This document shows positions 1-7,462 of a stretch of 64,000 nucleotides of DNA, one piece after another. The stretch is from Pseudoflavonifractor sp. An85 (lineage in GTDB: Bacteria > Bacillota > Clostridia > Oscillospirales > Oscillospiraceae), in contig NZ_NFHE01000012.1 in NCBI RefSeq assembly GCF_002161235.1, forward strand, positions 17,298-81,297, read 5' to 3'. The stretch's first letter is position 1. Each line of letters opens with the position of its first letter. The notes beneath the pieces were generated by a model that did not search any database, was not told the origin of the DNA, and saw only the letters and a program-made list of their open reading frames with translations. Position numbers and translations under genes: made by a program.

Positions 1-893
1 GTGATGTTCTCCGCCACATAGGACAATACCGGGTCGGGGAGCACGATGCCCCGTTCCAGAGACTTATTTTTCAGAATGGCCATACGGGTCTCGTAGTCCG
101 GGGGCTGAATGTCCGCGGGCAGGCCCTGCTCAAAGCGGGTTTTCAGACGCTGCTCCAGCCGCAGCATTTCCTGGGGCGGGCGGTCGGAGGTAAATACGAT
201 CTGTTTTTTCTGCTCGTAGAGGGTATTAAAGGTGTGGAACAGCTCCTCCTCGCTGGAGTCTTTGCCGGCAATGAACTGCACGTCGTCCATCAAGAAGAGG
301 TCCACGGTGCGGTACTTGTCCCGGAAGCCCTGCATGTCGTTGCCGTGGCGCAGGTTGGAAATGAGCTCGTTGACGAAATCCTCGCTTTTGATGTACATGA
401 TCCGGTATCCCGGGTGGTTTTCCCGCACCCGGTTGGCAATGGCGTGGAGCAAGTGGGTCTTGCCCAGGCCCGATTGGCCGTAGATAAACAGGGGGTTGTA
501 TGCCCCGCCCGGCTCGTTGGCCACCTTCACCGCCGCGGTAAAGGCGAACTTGTTGGTGGAGCCCACCACGAAGCGGTCGAAGGTGTACTCCTGGAAGGCG
601 GGGTCTCCCGGCTGGCTGGGGCCGGCCTTGCGGTATTGGTCCCGCTCTTCGGGCAGCATCAGGGTCACCGCCACGTCAAAGGAGAACAGCTCCCGCAGCC
701 CATCCTCCACCGACTTCAAAAAGCGGGTGCGGATGATGTTGCGCTTAAACTCGGTGGGGACACACAAAATGAGCCCGCTTTCATCCAGAGCCACCGCTTC
801 CACATCCCCAAACCAGGTCTCAATGGACACGGCGGTCATATCTTTTTCCATCAGGGTTTTGACTTTTTCCCATACGTCAGCAGCCGATTTCAT
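1..893 (-). CDS. dnaA: Chromosomal replication initiator DnaA (C-terminus beyond window)
   Basis: AAA+ initiator that binds DnaA boxes at oriC and melts the origin. The first 297 residues are present. Domain I (about 1-80) begins MKSAADVWEKVKTLMEKD. Domain II is very short. The ATPase domain starts near residue 105 (EYTFDRFVVGSTNKFA), with Walker A GQSGLGKTH and Walker B LFLMDDVQF, followed by FHTFNTLYEQKKQIVFTSDRPP, all typical of DnaA. The start is fixed by a GAGGAGG ribosome site just upstream. Domain IV (DNA binding) lies outside the window, as dnaN presumably does. The gene diverges from rpmH, the classic Firmicutes origin arrangement. Confidence 0.97.
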   Translation of the reverse strand, partial: MKSAADVWEKVKTLMEKDMTAVSIETWFGDVEAVALDESGLILCVPTEFKRNIIRTRFLKSVEDGLRELFSFDVAVTLMLPEERDQYRKAGPSQPGDPAFQEYTFDRFVVGSTNKFAFTAAVKVANEPGGAYNPLFIYGQSGLGKTHLLHAIANRVRENHPGYRIMYIKSEDFVNELISNLRHGNDMQGFRDKYRTVDLFLMDDVQFIAGKDSSEEELFHTFNTLYEQKKQIVFTSDRPPQEMLRLEQRLKTRFEQGLPADIQPPDYETRMAILKNKSLERGIVLPDPVLSYVAENI

Positions 894-1460
894 GGCGTGA
901 GCCTCCTCAGAAAACAAGAGAGTATTTCAGCCTTCCGCACTGGGGGCGCGGAAAAACAGGCCGCTAATAGGGGAAACCAAAGTTCCGGAGCGTGTAGCGG
1001 CGCACATTCATGCACAAAATGCCGCCCAAAGGCGCAAAAAGCCATTCCCCTGGGGGTTGAGCCGAGGCTTTGGGGAAAAGCGCCAAAGCCCCGATGGCAA
1101 CCACCGGGGAAAGGGAGAGCATGAGCATTGTGGATTCGTAACATGCATTATATCAAAAAAATCTCCAAAGAGCAATTCTATTTTATATTGTAGCGAAATT
1201 TTTTCAACAAAACTTCCACAAATTGCGGAATCATCGCCGGTGTTGTTGGCGGGAAATGATTCCACCACAAGATGTTGTGTCGGTGGAAAAAAAGAAAAAA
1301 TATCGTAATATTTCTTGACAGCGGTGGGGTTTTTGGGTATAATTTCGTGTGCGCTATTGAGCGCATTGATTTTACCGACCGCATCCCCCTGCGGGATGTT
1401 GTGGAGGGCGGCACAGTGTAGGCGCTGTGCTTTGCCAATCTGTACAGGAGGTGTTTCCGC
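894..1460. other. dnaA-rpmH intergenic region, candidate part of oriC
   Basis: A 567-bp gap without a convincing gene. Bases 1140-1345 are strikingly AT-rich against GC-rich surroundings. I see only near-matches to the DnaA box TTWTNCACA: TTTTCAACA at 1201-1209 and the complement of TTTTCCACC at 1282-1290 (one mismatch each), and weaker ones at 1129-1137 and 1212-1220. In Firmicutes the origin is commonly split between this gap and the dnaA-dnaN gap, so the call rests mainly on position. GGCTTTGG/CCAAAGCC near 1068-1095 could form a hairpin. Confidence 0.5.
1315..1343 (+). promoter_or_regulatory. Consensus sigma-A promoter for the rpmH operon
   Basis: TTGACA (1315-1320), a 17-bp spacer and TATAAT (1338-1343) give a perfect housekeeping promoter. 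It lies about 118 bp before the rpmH start and probably drives rpmH-rnpA-yidD-yidC-khpB. Confidence 0.9.
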
Positions 1461-1595
1461 ATGGTTCGTACCTATCAGCCCAAGAAGCGTCATCGCTCCA
1501 AGGTCCATGGTTTCCGTAAGCGCATGGCCACTGCCAACGGCCGCAAGGTTCTGGCTCGCCGTCGTGCCAAGGGCCGCGTCCGTCTCACCCACTGA
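1461..1595 (+). CDS. rpmH: 50S ribosomal protein L34
   Basis: 44-residue basic ribosomal protein of the large subunit. The sequence [20 protein letters not shown] is typical of L34 and the length is the family norm. An AGGAGGT site at 1446-1452 sets the ATG. It is the first gene of the conserved rpmH-rnpA-yidD-yidC-jag operon, with a perfect promoter upstream. Confidence 0.98.
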   Translation: MVRTYQPKKRHRSKVHGFRKRMATANGRKVLARRRAKGRVRLTH

Positions 1596-1716
1596 TGGTG
1601 GCAACAGCGGCAACATCGGAATATATGAATAAGGCTGGGGCGCGGGAGTAATCCCTCGCCCCTATCCTAATATCTGCACCATTCCGATGTTCCACCCTGA
1701 TGAAGGGAGTTTTTTT

Positions 1717-2055
1717 GTGAAATACACGGTATCTATGAAGGAAAATCACCTGTTCCGCCGTCTATACCGCAAGGGAAATACCGCCGCCGACAGCCGTTTG
1801 GCGCTGTACGTGCGCAAAAACGGGCGGGATACCAACCGCCTGGGGCTCACCGTGTCCACGAAAGTGGGACATGCGGTGGTGCGCAATCGGCTGCGCCGCC
1901 GCCTGCGGGAAATTTACCGGCTGCATGAGCCTGAGCTGGTGCGTGGCGTGGATGTGGTGGTGGTGGCCCGGGTCCGGGCCGGTTCCAGCTATTATGGCCA
2001 GCTGGAGGAGTCCTTTTTGCGGGTGTGCCGCAAATTGAATCTGTTGGAGAAGTGA
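1717..2055 (+). CDS. rnpA: Ribonuclease P protein component
   Basis: Protein subunit of RNase P, which helps the catalytic RNA process tRNA 5' ends. The 112 residues are basic and contain the family motif [13 protein letters not shown] (the RNR box) after the [11 protein letters not shown] strand. I chose the GTG at 1717 because a GAAGGGAG ribosome site precedes it and [20 protein letters not shown] is the usual N-terminus. An upstream ATG at 1687 would add ten unlike residues. It sits between rpmH and yidD, as in most bacteria. Confidence 0.95.
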   Translation: MKYTVSMKENHLFRRLYRKGNTAADSRLALYVRKNGRDTNRLGLTVSTKVGHAVVRNRLRRRLREIYRLHEPELVRGVDVVVVARVRAGSSYYGQLEESFLRVCRKLNLLEK

Positions 2056-2059
2056 TGTC

Positions 2060-2305
2060 ATGAAGCAGATCTTGCTGTTTCTGGTGCGGTTTTACCGCAA
2101 GAACATCTCCCCTGCCCGTCCTCCCTGCTGCCGCTTTATTCCCACCTGTTCCACCTACGCCCTGGAGGCCATTGAGGTCCACGGGGCGGTGAAGGGTGGG
2201 CTTTTGTCGGTGTGGAGAATCCTTCGCTGTCACCCTTTTCACAAGGAAAAAGGCTTCATCTATGACCCCGTACCACCGAAAAAAACTCGATTGTCCAGGA
2301 GGTAA
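2060..2305 (+). CDS. yidD: Membrane protein insertion efficiency factor YidD
   Basis: 81-residue YidD, a small amphipathic membrane-associated protein that assists YidC. It shows the family signature [27 protein letters not shown] in two adjoining parts and a second Cys-His block ([17 protein letters not shown]). It starts four bases after the rnpA stop and ends three bases before yidC, so the three are translationally clustered. Length and motifs are ordinary. Confidence 0.95.
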   Translation: MKQILLFLVRFYRKNISPARPPCCRFIPTCSTYALEAIEVHGAVKGGLLSVWRILRCHPFHKEKGFIYDPVPPKKTRLSRR

Positions 2306-2308
2306 CAC

Positions 2309-3622
2309 ATGGATATCTGGCAAATCCTTATGACGCCCTTTAGTTGGCTGCTGAAAAACCTGTGTATTTTGTTTGACAGCTATGGTATTGCCCTGATCGT
2401 CTTTACCCTGGTGGTAAAAATCATCCTCTTCCCCCTGTCCCTCAAGGGCAAAAAGAGCATGATCAAGACCACCATGGTCTCCAGTCAAGTCAAAGAGATC
2501 CAGCAGCGCTGCGGCAACGACCGGGAGCGCTATAACCGAGAGCTTCAGAAGTTCTATGAGGAGAACGACATCAGCCCCATGGGTGGCTGTGGTTGGTCCC
2601 TCATCCCTCTGGCCATTCTGATGCCTCTGTATGCCATCATCCGCCGCCCCCTGAAGTACCTGATGGGGCTGACCGATGCTGGCACCACCGCCGTGGCCAA
2701 CGCCCTGGGCGTGGCTGGCTTCCAGGCCGGTTCCGGCTTTGGCGAGCTGACCCTGGCTGCCCAGATGAATGCCGGCAACCTGTCTGCCACCCAGCAGGCC
2801 GTCACCGCCGCGGGTCTGTCCGCAGGCGGCATGTTCGTCATCAACTTCAACTTCCTGGGGTTGGATCTGGCTCAGATTCCCTCCCTGATGTTCTGGAAGG
2901 ACGGCATCACCCTCAGCGAGGTGGGGCTGTTCCTGCTGCCCATCATCTCTGCGGGCTTGTCCCTGCTGTCCATGATGGTGTCTCAGCGTACCAACCAGAT
3001 GAACGCCAATCAGAACAACCAGAACGCCTCCATGCGTTCCATGATGATCGTCAGCCCCCTCATCTCTCTGTGGATCGGCTTCACCCTGCCCGCCGGTTTG
3101 TGCGTGTACTGGATTGCCAACTCCCTGTTCATGATGGTGCAGGAGGTCATCTGCGGCAAGATCCTCAAGAAGGATTACGAGGCTGCCCAGCGTGAGATGG
3201 AGGCCATGGCCCTCAAGGCCAAGGAGGCCGAAAAGGAGCGCCGCCGTCAGGCTGCCCAGCGCAAGGCCGAGGCCATTGCCTCCGGCAAGGCCAAGAAGGG
3301 CCAGCATATGCAGAAGAAGGAAAAGGGTGTGGACGTCAGCGCCAGCCGTGAGGGCATGCGCACCTATGCCCGTGGCCGTGCCTACGACCCCAACCGCTAC
3401 CCCATCACCCCCTACGTGGACCCCAACCCCAGCCACCAGAGCGTGGAGGAGCCGGTGGAGGAGCAGGAGGACGTGGTGGACAAGCCCACCACCCAAGTGG
3501 TTCCCCCTGTTTCCACTCCTGTGGAGCCTGAGACCACCCAGGTCGCTGAGGTGGAGGAGCAGGCCGGGGATTACGAAGAGGCCTACGCCCCTGAAAGCGA
3601 AGATTCCAATCCCAAGGGCTAA
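2309..3622 (+). CDS. yidC: Membrane protein insertase YidC/OxaA
   Basis: Inserts membrane proteins alone or with Sec. The 437-residue protein has the Gram-positive 60KD_IMP layout: a hydrophobic segment near 20-45 (SYGIALIVFTLVVKIILFPL), a charged cytosolic loop (KEIQQRCGNDRERYNRELQK), then further membrane segments around 90-110, 195-225 and 245-280 (MIVSPLISLWIGFTLPAGLC). It lacks the lipoprotein signal of some Bacillus paralogues. The last 150 residues are a long hydrophilic tail, first Lys/Arg-rich (EAEKERRRQAAQRKAEA), then acidic and Pro/Val/Glu-rich, much longer than usual. It lies between yidD and khpB. Confidence 0.95.
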   Translation: MDIWQILMTPFSWLLKNLCILFDSYGIALIVFTLVVKIILFPLSLKGKKSMIKTTMVSSQVKEIQQRCGNDRERYNRELQKFYEENDISPMGGCGWSLIPLAILMPLYAIIRRPLKYLMGLTDAGTTAVANALGVAGFQAGSGFGELTLAAQMNAGNLSATQQAVTAAGLSAGGMFVINFNFLGLDLAQIPSLMFWKDGITLSEVGLFLLPIISAGLSLLSMMVSQRTNQMNANQNNQNASMRSMMIVSPLISLWIGFTLPAGLCVYWIANSLFMMVQEVICGKILKKDYEAAQREMEAMALKAKEAEKERRRQAAQRKAEAIASGKAKKGQHMQKKEKGVDVSASREGMRTYARGRAYDPNRYPITPYVDPNPSHQSVEEPVEEQEDVVDKPTTQVVPPVSTPVEPETTQVAEVEEQAGDYEEAYAPESEDSNPKG

Positions 3623-3639
3623 GGAAGGAGTGCACCGTC

Positions 3640-4401
3640 GTGCTGAAGTTTATTGAAGTAACCGGCAAGAACGAAGACGAGGCCATTGCCAAGGGTCTGG
3701 CCCAGCTGGGTCTGGACCGGGACGATGTGTCCGTGGAGATTTTGGAGCGGGGTAAGACCGGATTTTTGGGCATCGGTTCGGTGCCCGCCAAGGTCAAGCT
3801 CACCTACGAGGCCCCCGAGGAGGAAGTGGTGGCTGAGCCCGCCGCCCCCGTGGTGGAGGAGGAGCCCCAGGCTGCCCCCGCCATGGCTGCTGTGGAGGAG
3901 ACTGTGGTGGAGACTTCCACACCCGTGGAGGAAGTTGTGGAGGATGACGTGGCTCAGGCCATCATCCGTTTCCAGTCCGGCCTGTTTGCCCAGATGGGCG
4001 TGGAGGCCACGTCCCGGGTTACCCGTAACGAGGATACCTACCAGGTGGTGCTGGAGGGCGAGAACATGGGCGCCCTCATTGGCCACCGGGGCGAGACCCT
4101 GGATGCCATCCAGCAGCTCACCGGCTATGTGGTCAACCGTGGTCGCAGCCACCGGGTGCGCATCCATGTGGATGCGGAAGGGTATCGTGCCCGCCGGGAG
4201 GAGGCGCTGCAGCGTCTGGCCCACAAGACGGCTACCAAGGTGGTCAAGTACCGCCGCAACATCACTCTGGAGGCCATGAATGCCTACGAGCGGCACGTCA
4301 TCCACGCCGCTCTCCAGGACGTGGCCGGTGTGAGCACCTATTCCACCGGCACCGAGCCCAACCGCCGCACCGTTGTGGCTTACGCCCCCCAGAAGCGCTG
4401 A
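3640..4401 (+). CDS. khpB: RNA-binding protein KhpB (Jag)
   Basis: Cytoplasmic RNA-binding protein that works with KhpA in cell-wall and division control. The 253 residues have three parts: an N-terminal Jag_N domain (1-52, LKFIEVTGKNEDEAIAKGLA), an acidic Val/Glu/Pro linker (55-105), then a KH domain (about 110-175, with GENMGALIGHRGETLDAIQ) and an R3H domain (about 180-250, RNITLEAMNAYERHVIH). A GTG start at 3640 is preceded by AAGGAAGGAG. It ends the rpmH operon. The mnmE gene that often follows is absent here. Confidence 0.93.
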   Translation: MLKFIEVTGKNEDEAIAKGLAQLGLDRDDVSVEILERGKTGFLGIGSVPAKVKLTYEAPEEEVVAEPAAPVVEEEPQAAPAMAAVEETVVETSTPVEEVVEDDVAQAIIRFQSGLFAQMGVEATSRVTRNEDTYQVVLEGENMGALIGHRGETLDAIQQLTGYVVNRGRSHRVRIHVDAEGYRARREEALQRLAHKTATKVVKYRRNITLEAMNAYERHVIHAALQDVAGVSTYSTGTEPNRRTVVAYAPQKR

Positions 4402-4407
4402 GAGATC

Positions 4408-4460
4408 AACAACTTCATGGCCTGCTGTGGAAATCCACGGCAGGCCATTGTTGTACCATG
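4408..4460 (+). terminator. Terminator hairpin after khpB
   Basis: GGCCTGCTGTGG (4419-4430) pairs with the strand at 4435-4446 (one G-U), capped by a small loop and extended by outer CAAC/GTTG pairing. A short T-rich tract (ATTTTT) follows at about 4460. Confidence 0.7.
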
Positions 4461-4499
4461 ATTTTTCCCTTATGCCAGGAAAACGCGCTCATTCGATTT

Positions 4500-4947
4500 G
4501 CTCCGCAGGGTGACTTTTGTTCGGGCAAAAGTCACCAAAACCCGCCTAGGGCGTTCCCCCCTAGGTACCTCCCTGAGGTCTCCTTGCATGGCGCTGGAGC
4601 ATCCCCCACCGACGCTGAGGTATGTGGAATTGTCTGTCCTCCTTGCGCCGCTGCCGCTGAGCATTCCGTGTGGTACCACGGTGCTTCTTTGGCAACAGCG
4701 TCTGGCTTGGGAGCAAGCTGTCAGCTACCACCCATGACAGGCCCTGTGCTTCTGAGGCAAATTTTTTCTACATTGGGACAGTGAGCGGCAGCGGATATAG
4801 CGGCATAGAGTATCGGTTTATCCCAGGGCCGGTTTGGGTTGTTCCAGAGCCAAAGGGCTGCTGACCCCAGCAGGGTACCTAGGGGTGCAACCCCTAGGCG
4901 ATTCTTTCCCCCATTTCTCATCGTGGAGAAATGGGGCCCAGCGGAGC
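4500..4947. repeat. Non-coding 448-bp element with long structured inverted arms
   Basis: The two ends are inverted copies in layout. Arm 1 (4500-4569) reads GCTCCGC-A-GGG, hairpin, CGCCTAGGG, then CCCCTAGGTACC. The reverse complement of arm 2 (4874-4947) reads GCTCCGC-T-GGG, hairpin, CGCCTAGGG, then CCCCTAGGTACC. Each arm holds a perfect hairpin with an 11-bp stem and 6-base loop (4509-4536 and 4909-4936), yet the two stems differ in sequence. The 300-bp centre has no convincing gene. It may be a MITE-like or structured repeat; I do not recognise a named family. Confidence 0.6.
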
Positions 4948-5015
4948 GCGTCTCCCTGCCAGACTGGCAAGTCTGAAATGGTAATTGATAAAGAGTGAAA
5001 AGGAAGCGATGCTTT

Positions 5016-6356
5016 ATGCCAACTCCCCTATATGATCGGCTGTGCATCTTAGCGCACCAGCCCCTTACCCGCCTGGACATGCCCGGCCACCACGGCCACC
5101 CCGCACCGGGACTGGAGTTCTGGCCCGCTCACCTGGACGTCACCGAACACCCCGCCACCGGCGACCTCTTTGACCCCGAGGAAGGGGACCCCATCCAGGA
5201 GGCCCAAGACCTGTGGGCCAAAGAAGTGGGCATGGACGCCTGCCTCTTCCTCACCGGCGGCTCCACCCAGGGCATCCACGCCGCCCTGGCCCTCACCGCC
5301 GGGGTGGGCAGCGAAGTGCTCCTGGACCGGGGCAGTCACCGCTCGGTGTTCAACGCCCTGGCCCTGTTGGACCTCACCCCCCACTACCTGCCCCGGCCCT
5401 GGCTGGAGGAGGAGGGGGTCACCGGCCCCATCCAGCCTCAAGACGTGGAGCGGGCGCTGCAAGAGCACCCCAATGTCAAAACAGTTTGTATTACCTCACC
5501 CACCTATTACGGTGTGTTGTCGAATTTGCCTGCCATTGCCGCGGTGTGCCACCGCCACGGAGCCAAGCTGATGGTGGACGGGGCCCATGGGGCCCACCTG
5601 CCTTTCCTGGGTTACACTGGGTATCAGAGCGCCGACGTGGTGGTGGTCTCCGCCCACAAGACCCTTTCCGCCCCGGGGCAGACCGCCCTGCTGCTGGCCC
5701 AGGGATACACCGGGGACGACCTGCGCCGGGTGGCCTCCCTCTACGGCACCTCCTCTCCCAACTATGTGATGATGGCCGCCCTGGACGTGGTGCGGGACTA
5801 CCTGGAGAGGGACGGGCGGCAAGCTTACACAGAAACGGCGAAACTTGTGGAAAACTTGCGCTCTACCCACCCCGCCCTGCGCCCGGTGGGGGTGGAGCTG
5901 GACCCCACCCGACTGGTGCTGAAGTGCGGGGACGGCTATGGAGCAGCCCGCACCCTCATGGAGCGGGGCATCTATTACGAGATGGCGGACAGCGGCCATG
6001 TGGTGCTGATTTTCACCTGTGCCGACGGCCCCCAAACAGTGGCCGCCCTCACCGCCGCCCTGGAGGGTGTGGAGCTGGGAGGCAGTTCTCCTCTGCCGCC
6101 TCCTCCGCCCCCACCGCCCCAGGTGATGAGTCCCCGGCAGGCCCTGTTTGCCCCCATGGAAGGGGTGGAATGGGCGAGAGCAGAGGGGCGGGTGTGCGCC
6201 TGTCAGCTGGCCCCCTACCCGCCGGGAATCCCCGTGGTGGCCCCTGGTGAAAAAGTAGACAAAAAACATCTGGCCTATTTGGCCCAGATAGGATATAATA
6301 CTGGTAGTATCCAAGTGGTCCAAAACCATTGGCCTAGTAAGGGGGAGATCCTATGA
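5016..6356 (+). CDS. Short Orn/Lys/Arg decarboxylase family PLP protein (YaaO-like)
   Basis: Fold-type I PLP enzyme of the basic-amino-acid decarboxylase family, 446 residues. DGAHGAHLPF and SAHKTL are present, and the PLP lysine should be K215. It starts MPTPLYDRLCILAHQPLTRLDMPGHHG, the usual N-terminus of the short branch. ATG 5016 is preferred over GTG 4995 because AAGGAAG sits nine bases before it. Eight consecutive prolines (codons 6096-6119) join the two C-terminal parts, so translation may need EF-P. Its place beside darA-holB-ricT mirrors B. subtilis yaaO-tmk-yaaQ-yaaR-holB-yaaT, but tmk and yaaR are missing. The substrate cannot be told from sequence. Its stop overlaps darA (ATGA). 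Confidence 0.85.
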   Translation: MPTPLYDRLCILAHQPLTRLDMPGHHGHPAPGLEFWPAHLDVTEHPATGDLFDPEEGDPIQEAQDLWAKEVGMDACLFLTGGSTQGIHAALALTAGVGSEVLLDRGSHRSVFNALALLDLTPHYLPRPWLEEEGVTGPIQPQDVERALQEHPNVKTVCITSPTYYGVLSNLPAIAAVCHRHGAKLMVDGAHGAHLPFLGYTGYQSADVVVVSAHKTLSAPGQTALLLAQGYTGDDLRRVASLYGTSSPNYVMMAALDVVRDYLERDGRQAYTETAKLVENLRSTHPALRPVGVELDPTRLVLKCGDGYGAARTLMERGIYYEMADSGHVVLIFTCADGPQTVAALTAALEGVELGGSSPLPPPPPPPPQVMSPRQALFAPMEGVEWARAEGRVCACQLAPYPPGIPVVAPGEKVDKKHLAYLAQIGYNTGSIQVVQNHWPSKGEIL

Positions 6357-6676
6357 AACTGATCATTGCTATCATCAACCATGACGATGTGGGTACCGTG
6401 ACCCAGAACCTGTCCAAGAAGGGATTTTCGTCCACCCGCCTGTCCACCACCGGTGGCTTTTTGATGGCGGGCAACGTGACGCTGCTCATCGGCGTGGAGG
6501 ACGAGAAGGTACAGGCAGTGATGGACATCATCCGGGAATACTCCCACAGCCGCAAGCAGATCATTCCCACCGCATCCGAGATGACCTACGGTTACATTCC
6601 CACCATGCCGGTGGAGGTCACCGTGGGCGGCGCCACTGTGTTTGTGGTGGATGTGGAGCGGTTTGAGCGGCTGTGA
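6353..6676 (+). CDS. darA: Cyclic-di-AMP receptor DarA (PstA/YaaQ)
   Basis: 107-residue PII-like protein that binds the second messenger c-di-AMP as a trimer. The sequence MKLIIAIINHDDVGTVTQNL, the STTGGFLMAGNVTLLIGVED stretch and the C-terminal VGGATVFVVDVERFERL match the family over its full length. It overlaps the decarboxylase stop by four bases and the holB start by one base, so the three are probably co-translated. The downstream partner of DarA is generally unknown. Confidence 0.92.
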   Translation: MKLIIAIINHDDVGTVTQNLSKKGFSSTRLSTTGGFLMAGNVTLLIGVEDEKVQAVMDIIREYSHSRKQIIPTASEMTYGYIPTMPVEVTVGGATVFVVDVERFERL

Positions 6677-7422
6677 TGGAATTGCCCCAGTCTCTCTCCC
6701 ACGCCTACCTCATCACCGGAGGCAGTGAGGACAGCCGCATCCAGTTGGCCCGATCGTTGGCCGCGGCTTATCTGTGTACCGGGCACCCCGTCCCCTGCGG
6801 GGTGTGCCGGCATTGCCGGAAGGTGCAAGGGGAGGTCCACCCCGACGTACAGTGGGTGACCACCCTGGGGGATAAACGAGAAATCACCGTGGATCAGGCC
6901 CGGGCTCTCCGGGCCGATCTCTATGTGACCCCCAACGAGGGGGCGCGGAAGGTGTATATTATCTCCCCCGCCGACGCTCTGAATCCAGCGGCCCAAAATG
7001 CCCTGCTGAAAAGTTTGGAGGACGGCCCTGCCTATGGGGCTTTTCTTCTGCTGGCGGAGCAGCCCGGTCGCTTGCTGGAGACGGTGAGAAGCCGGTGTGA
7101 GACCCTGGCCCTGCCGCCGGAACAGTCCCAGCCCGACCCCCAGCAGTTGGAGAAGGCCCAGGAGTTGGCCCGACTGCTGCTTACAGGCGGGGAGCTGGAG
7201 GTGGCCCAGAGGTTGACCGCAATGGAGCTGGCCAAGCCGAAAAGCGCCCAGCTGTTGGAACTTCTGTCCCTCACCGAGGGGTGTGTGGCCCAGCAGCTGT
7301 CCAACTACCCCGCCCGAGGGGCCAAGGTGCTGCAAATTTTGAAGCAGTGCCGGGAAAATGGAGTGTACAACCCCGGCGCGGGCCATGTGCTGGGGTGGGT
7401 GTGCGCCCGACTGTTCGGCTGA
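6676..7422 (+). CDS. holB: DNA polymerase III delta' subunit
   Basis: Clamp-loader subunit, 248 residues. LITGGSEDSRIQLARSLAAA stands where an active AAA+ ATPase would have a Walker A. It lacks a proper GKT, as expected for delta', which does not hydrolyse ATP. A Cys cluster (CTGHPVPCGVCRHC) forms the usual zinc site, and ALLKSLEDGPAYGAFLLLAE is the conserved sensor region. The shortened C-terminal domain ends GHVLGWVCARLFG. The ATG overlaps the darA stop (TGATG); a GTG one codon earlier is possible. Confidence 0.9.
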   Translation: MELPQSLSHAYLITGGSEDSRIQLARSLAAAYLCTGHPVPCGVCRHCRKVQGEVHPDVQWVTTLGDKREITVDQARALRADLYVTPNEGARKVYIISPADALNPAAQNALLKSLEDGPAYGAFLLLAEQPGRLLETVRSRCETLALPPEQSQPDPQQLEKAQELARLLLTGGELEVAQRLTAMELAKPKSAQLLELLSLTEGCVAQQLSNYPARGAKVLQILKQCRENGVYNPGAGHVLGWVCARLFG

Positions 7423-7462
7423 AACGGCCCCTGGAGGGCCTGAGATATACGGAGGAACATCC

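Noticed and set aside
234..1124. Plus-strand frame opposite dnaA
   Set aside because: dnaA is certain on the minus strand from its motifs and ribosome site.
1008..1616. Minus-strand frame across rpmH and the origin gap
   Set aside because: It overlaps rpmH and its promoter and shows no coding signal.
4458..5080. Small open frames in the gap after khpB
   Set aside because: They have no ribosome sites or family features and overlap the inverted-arm element.
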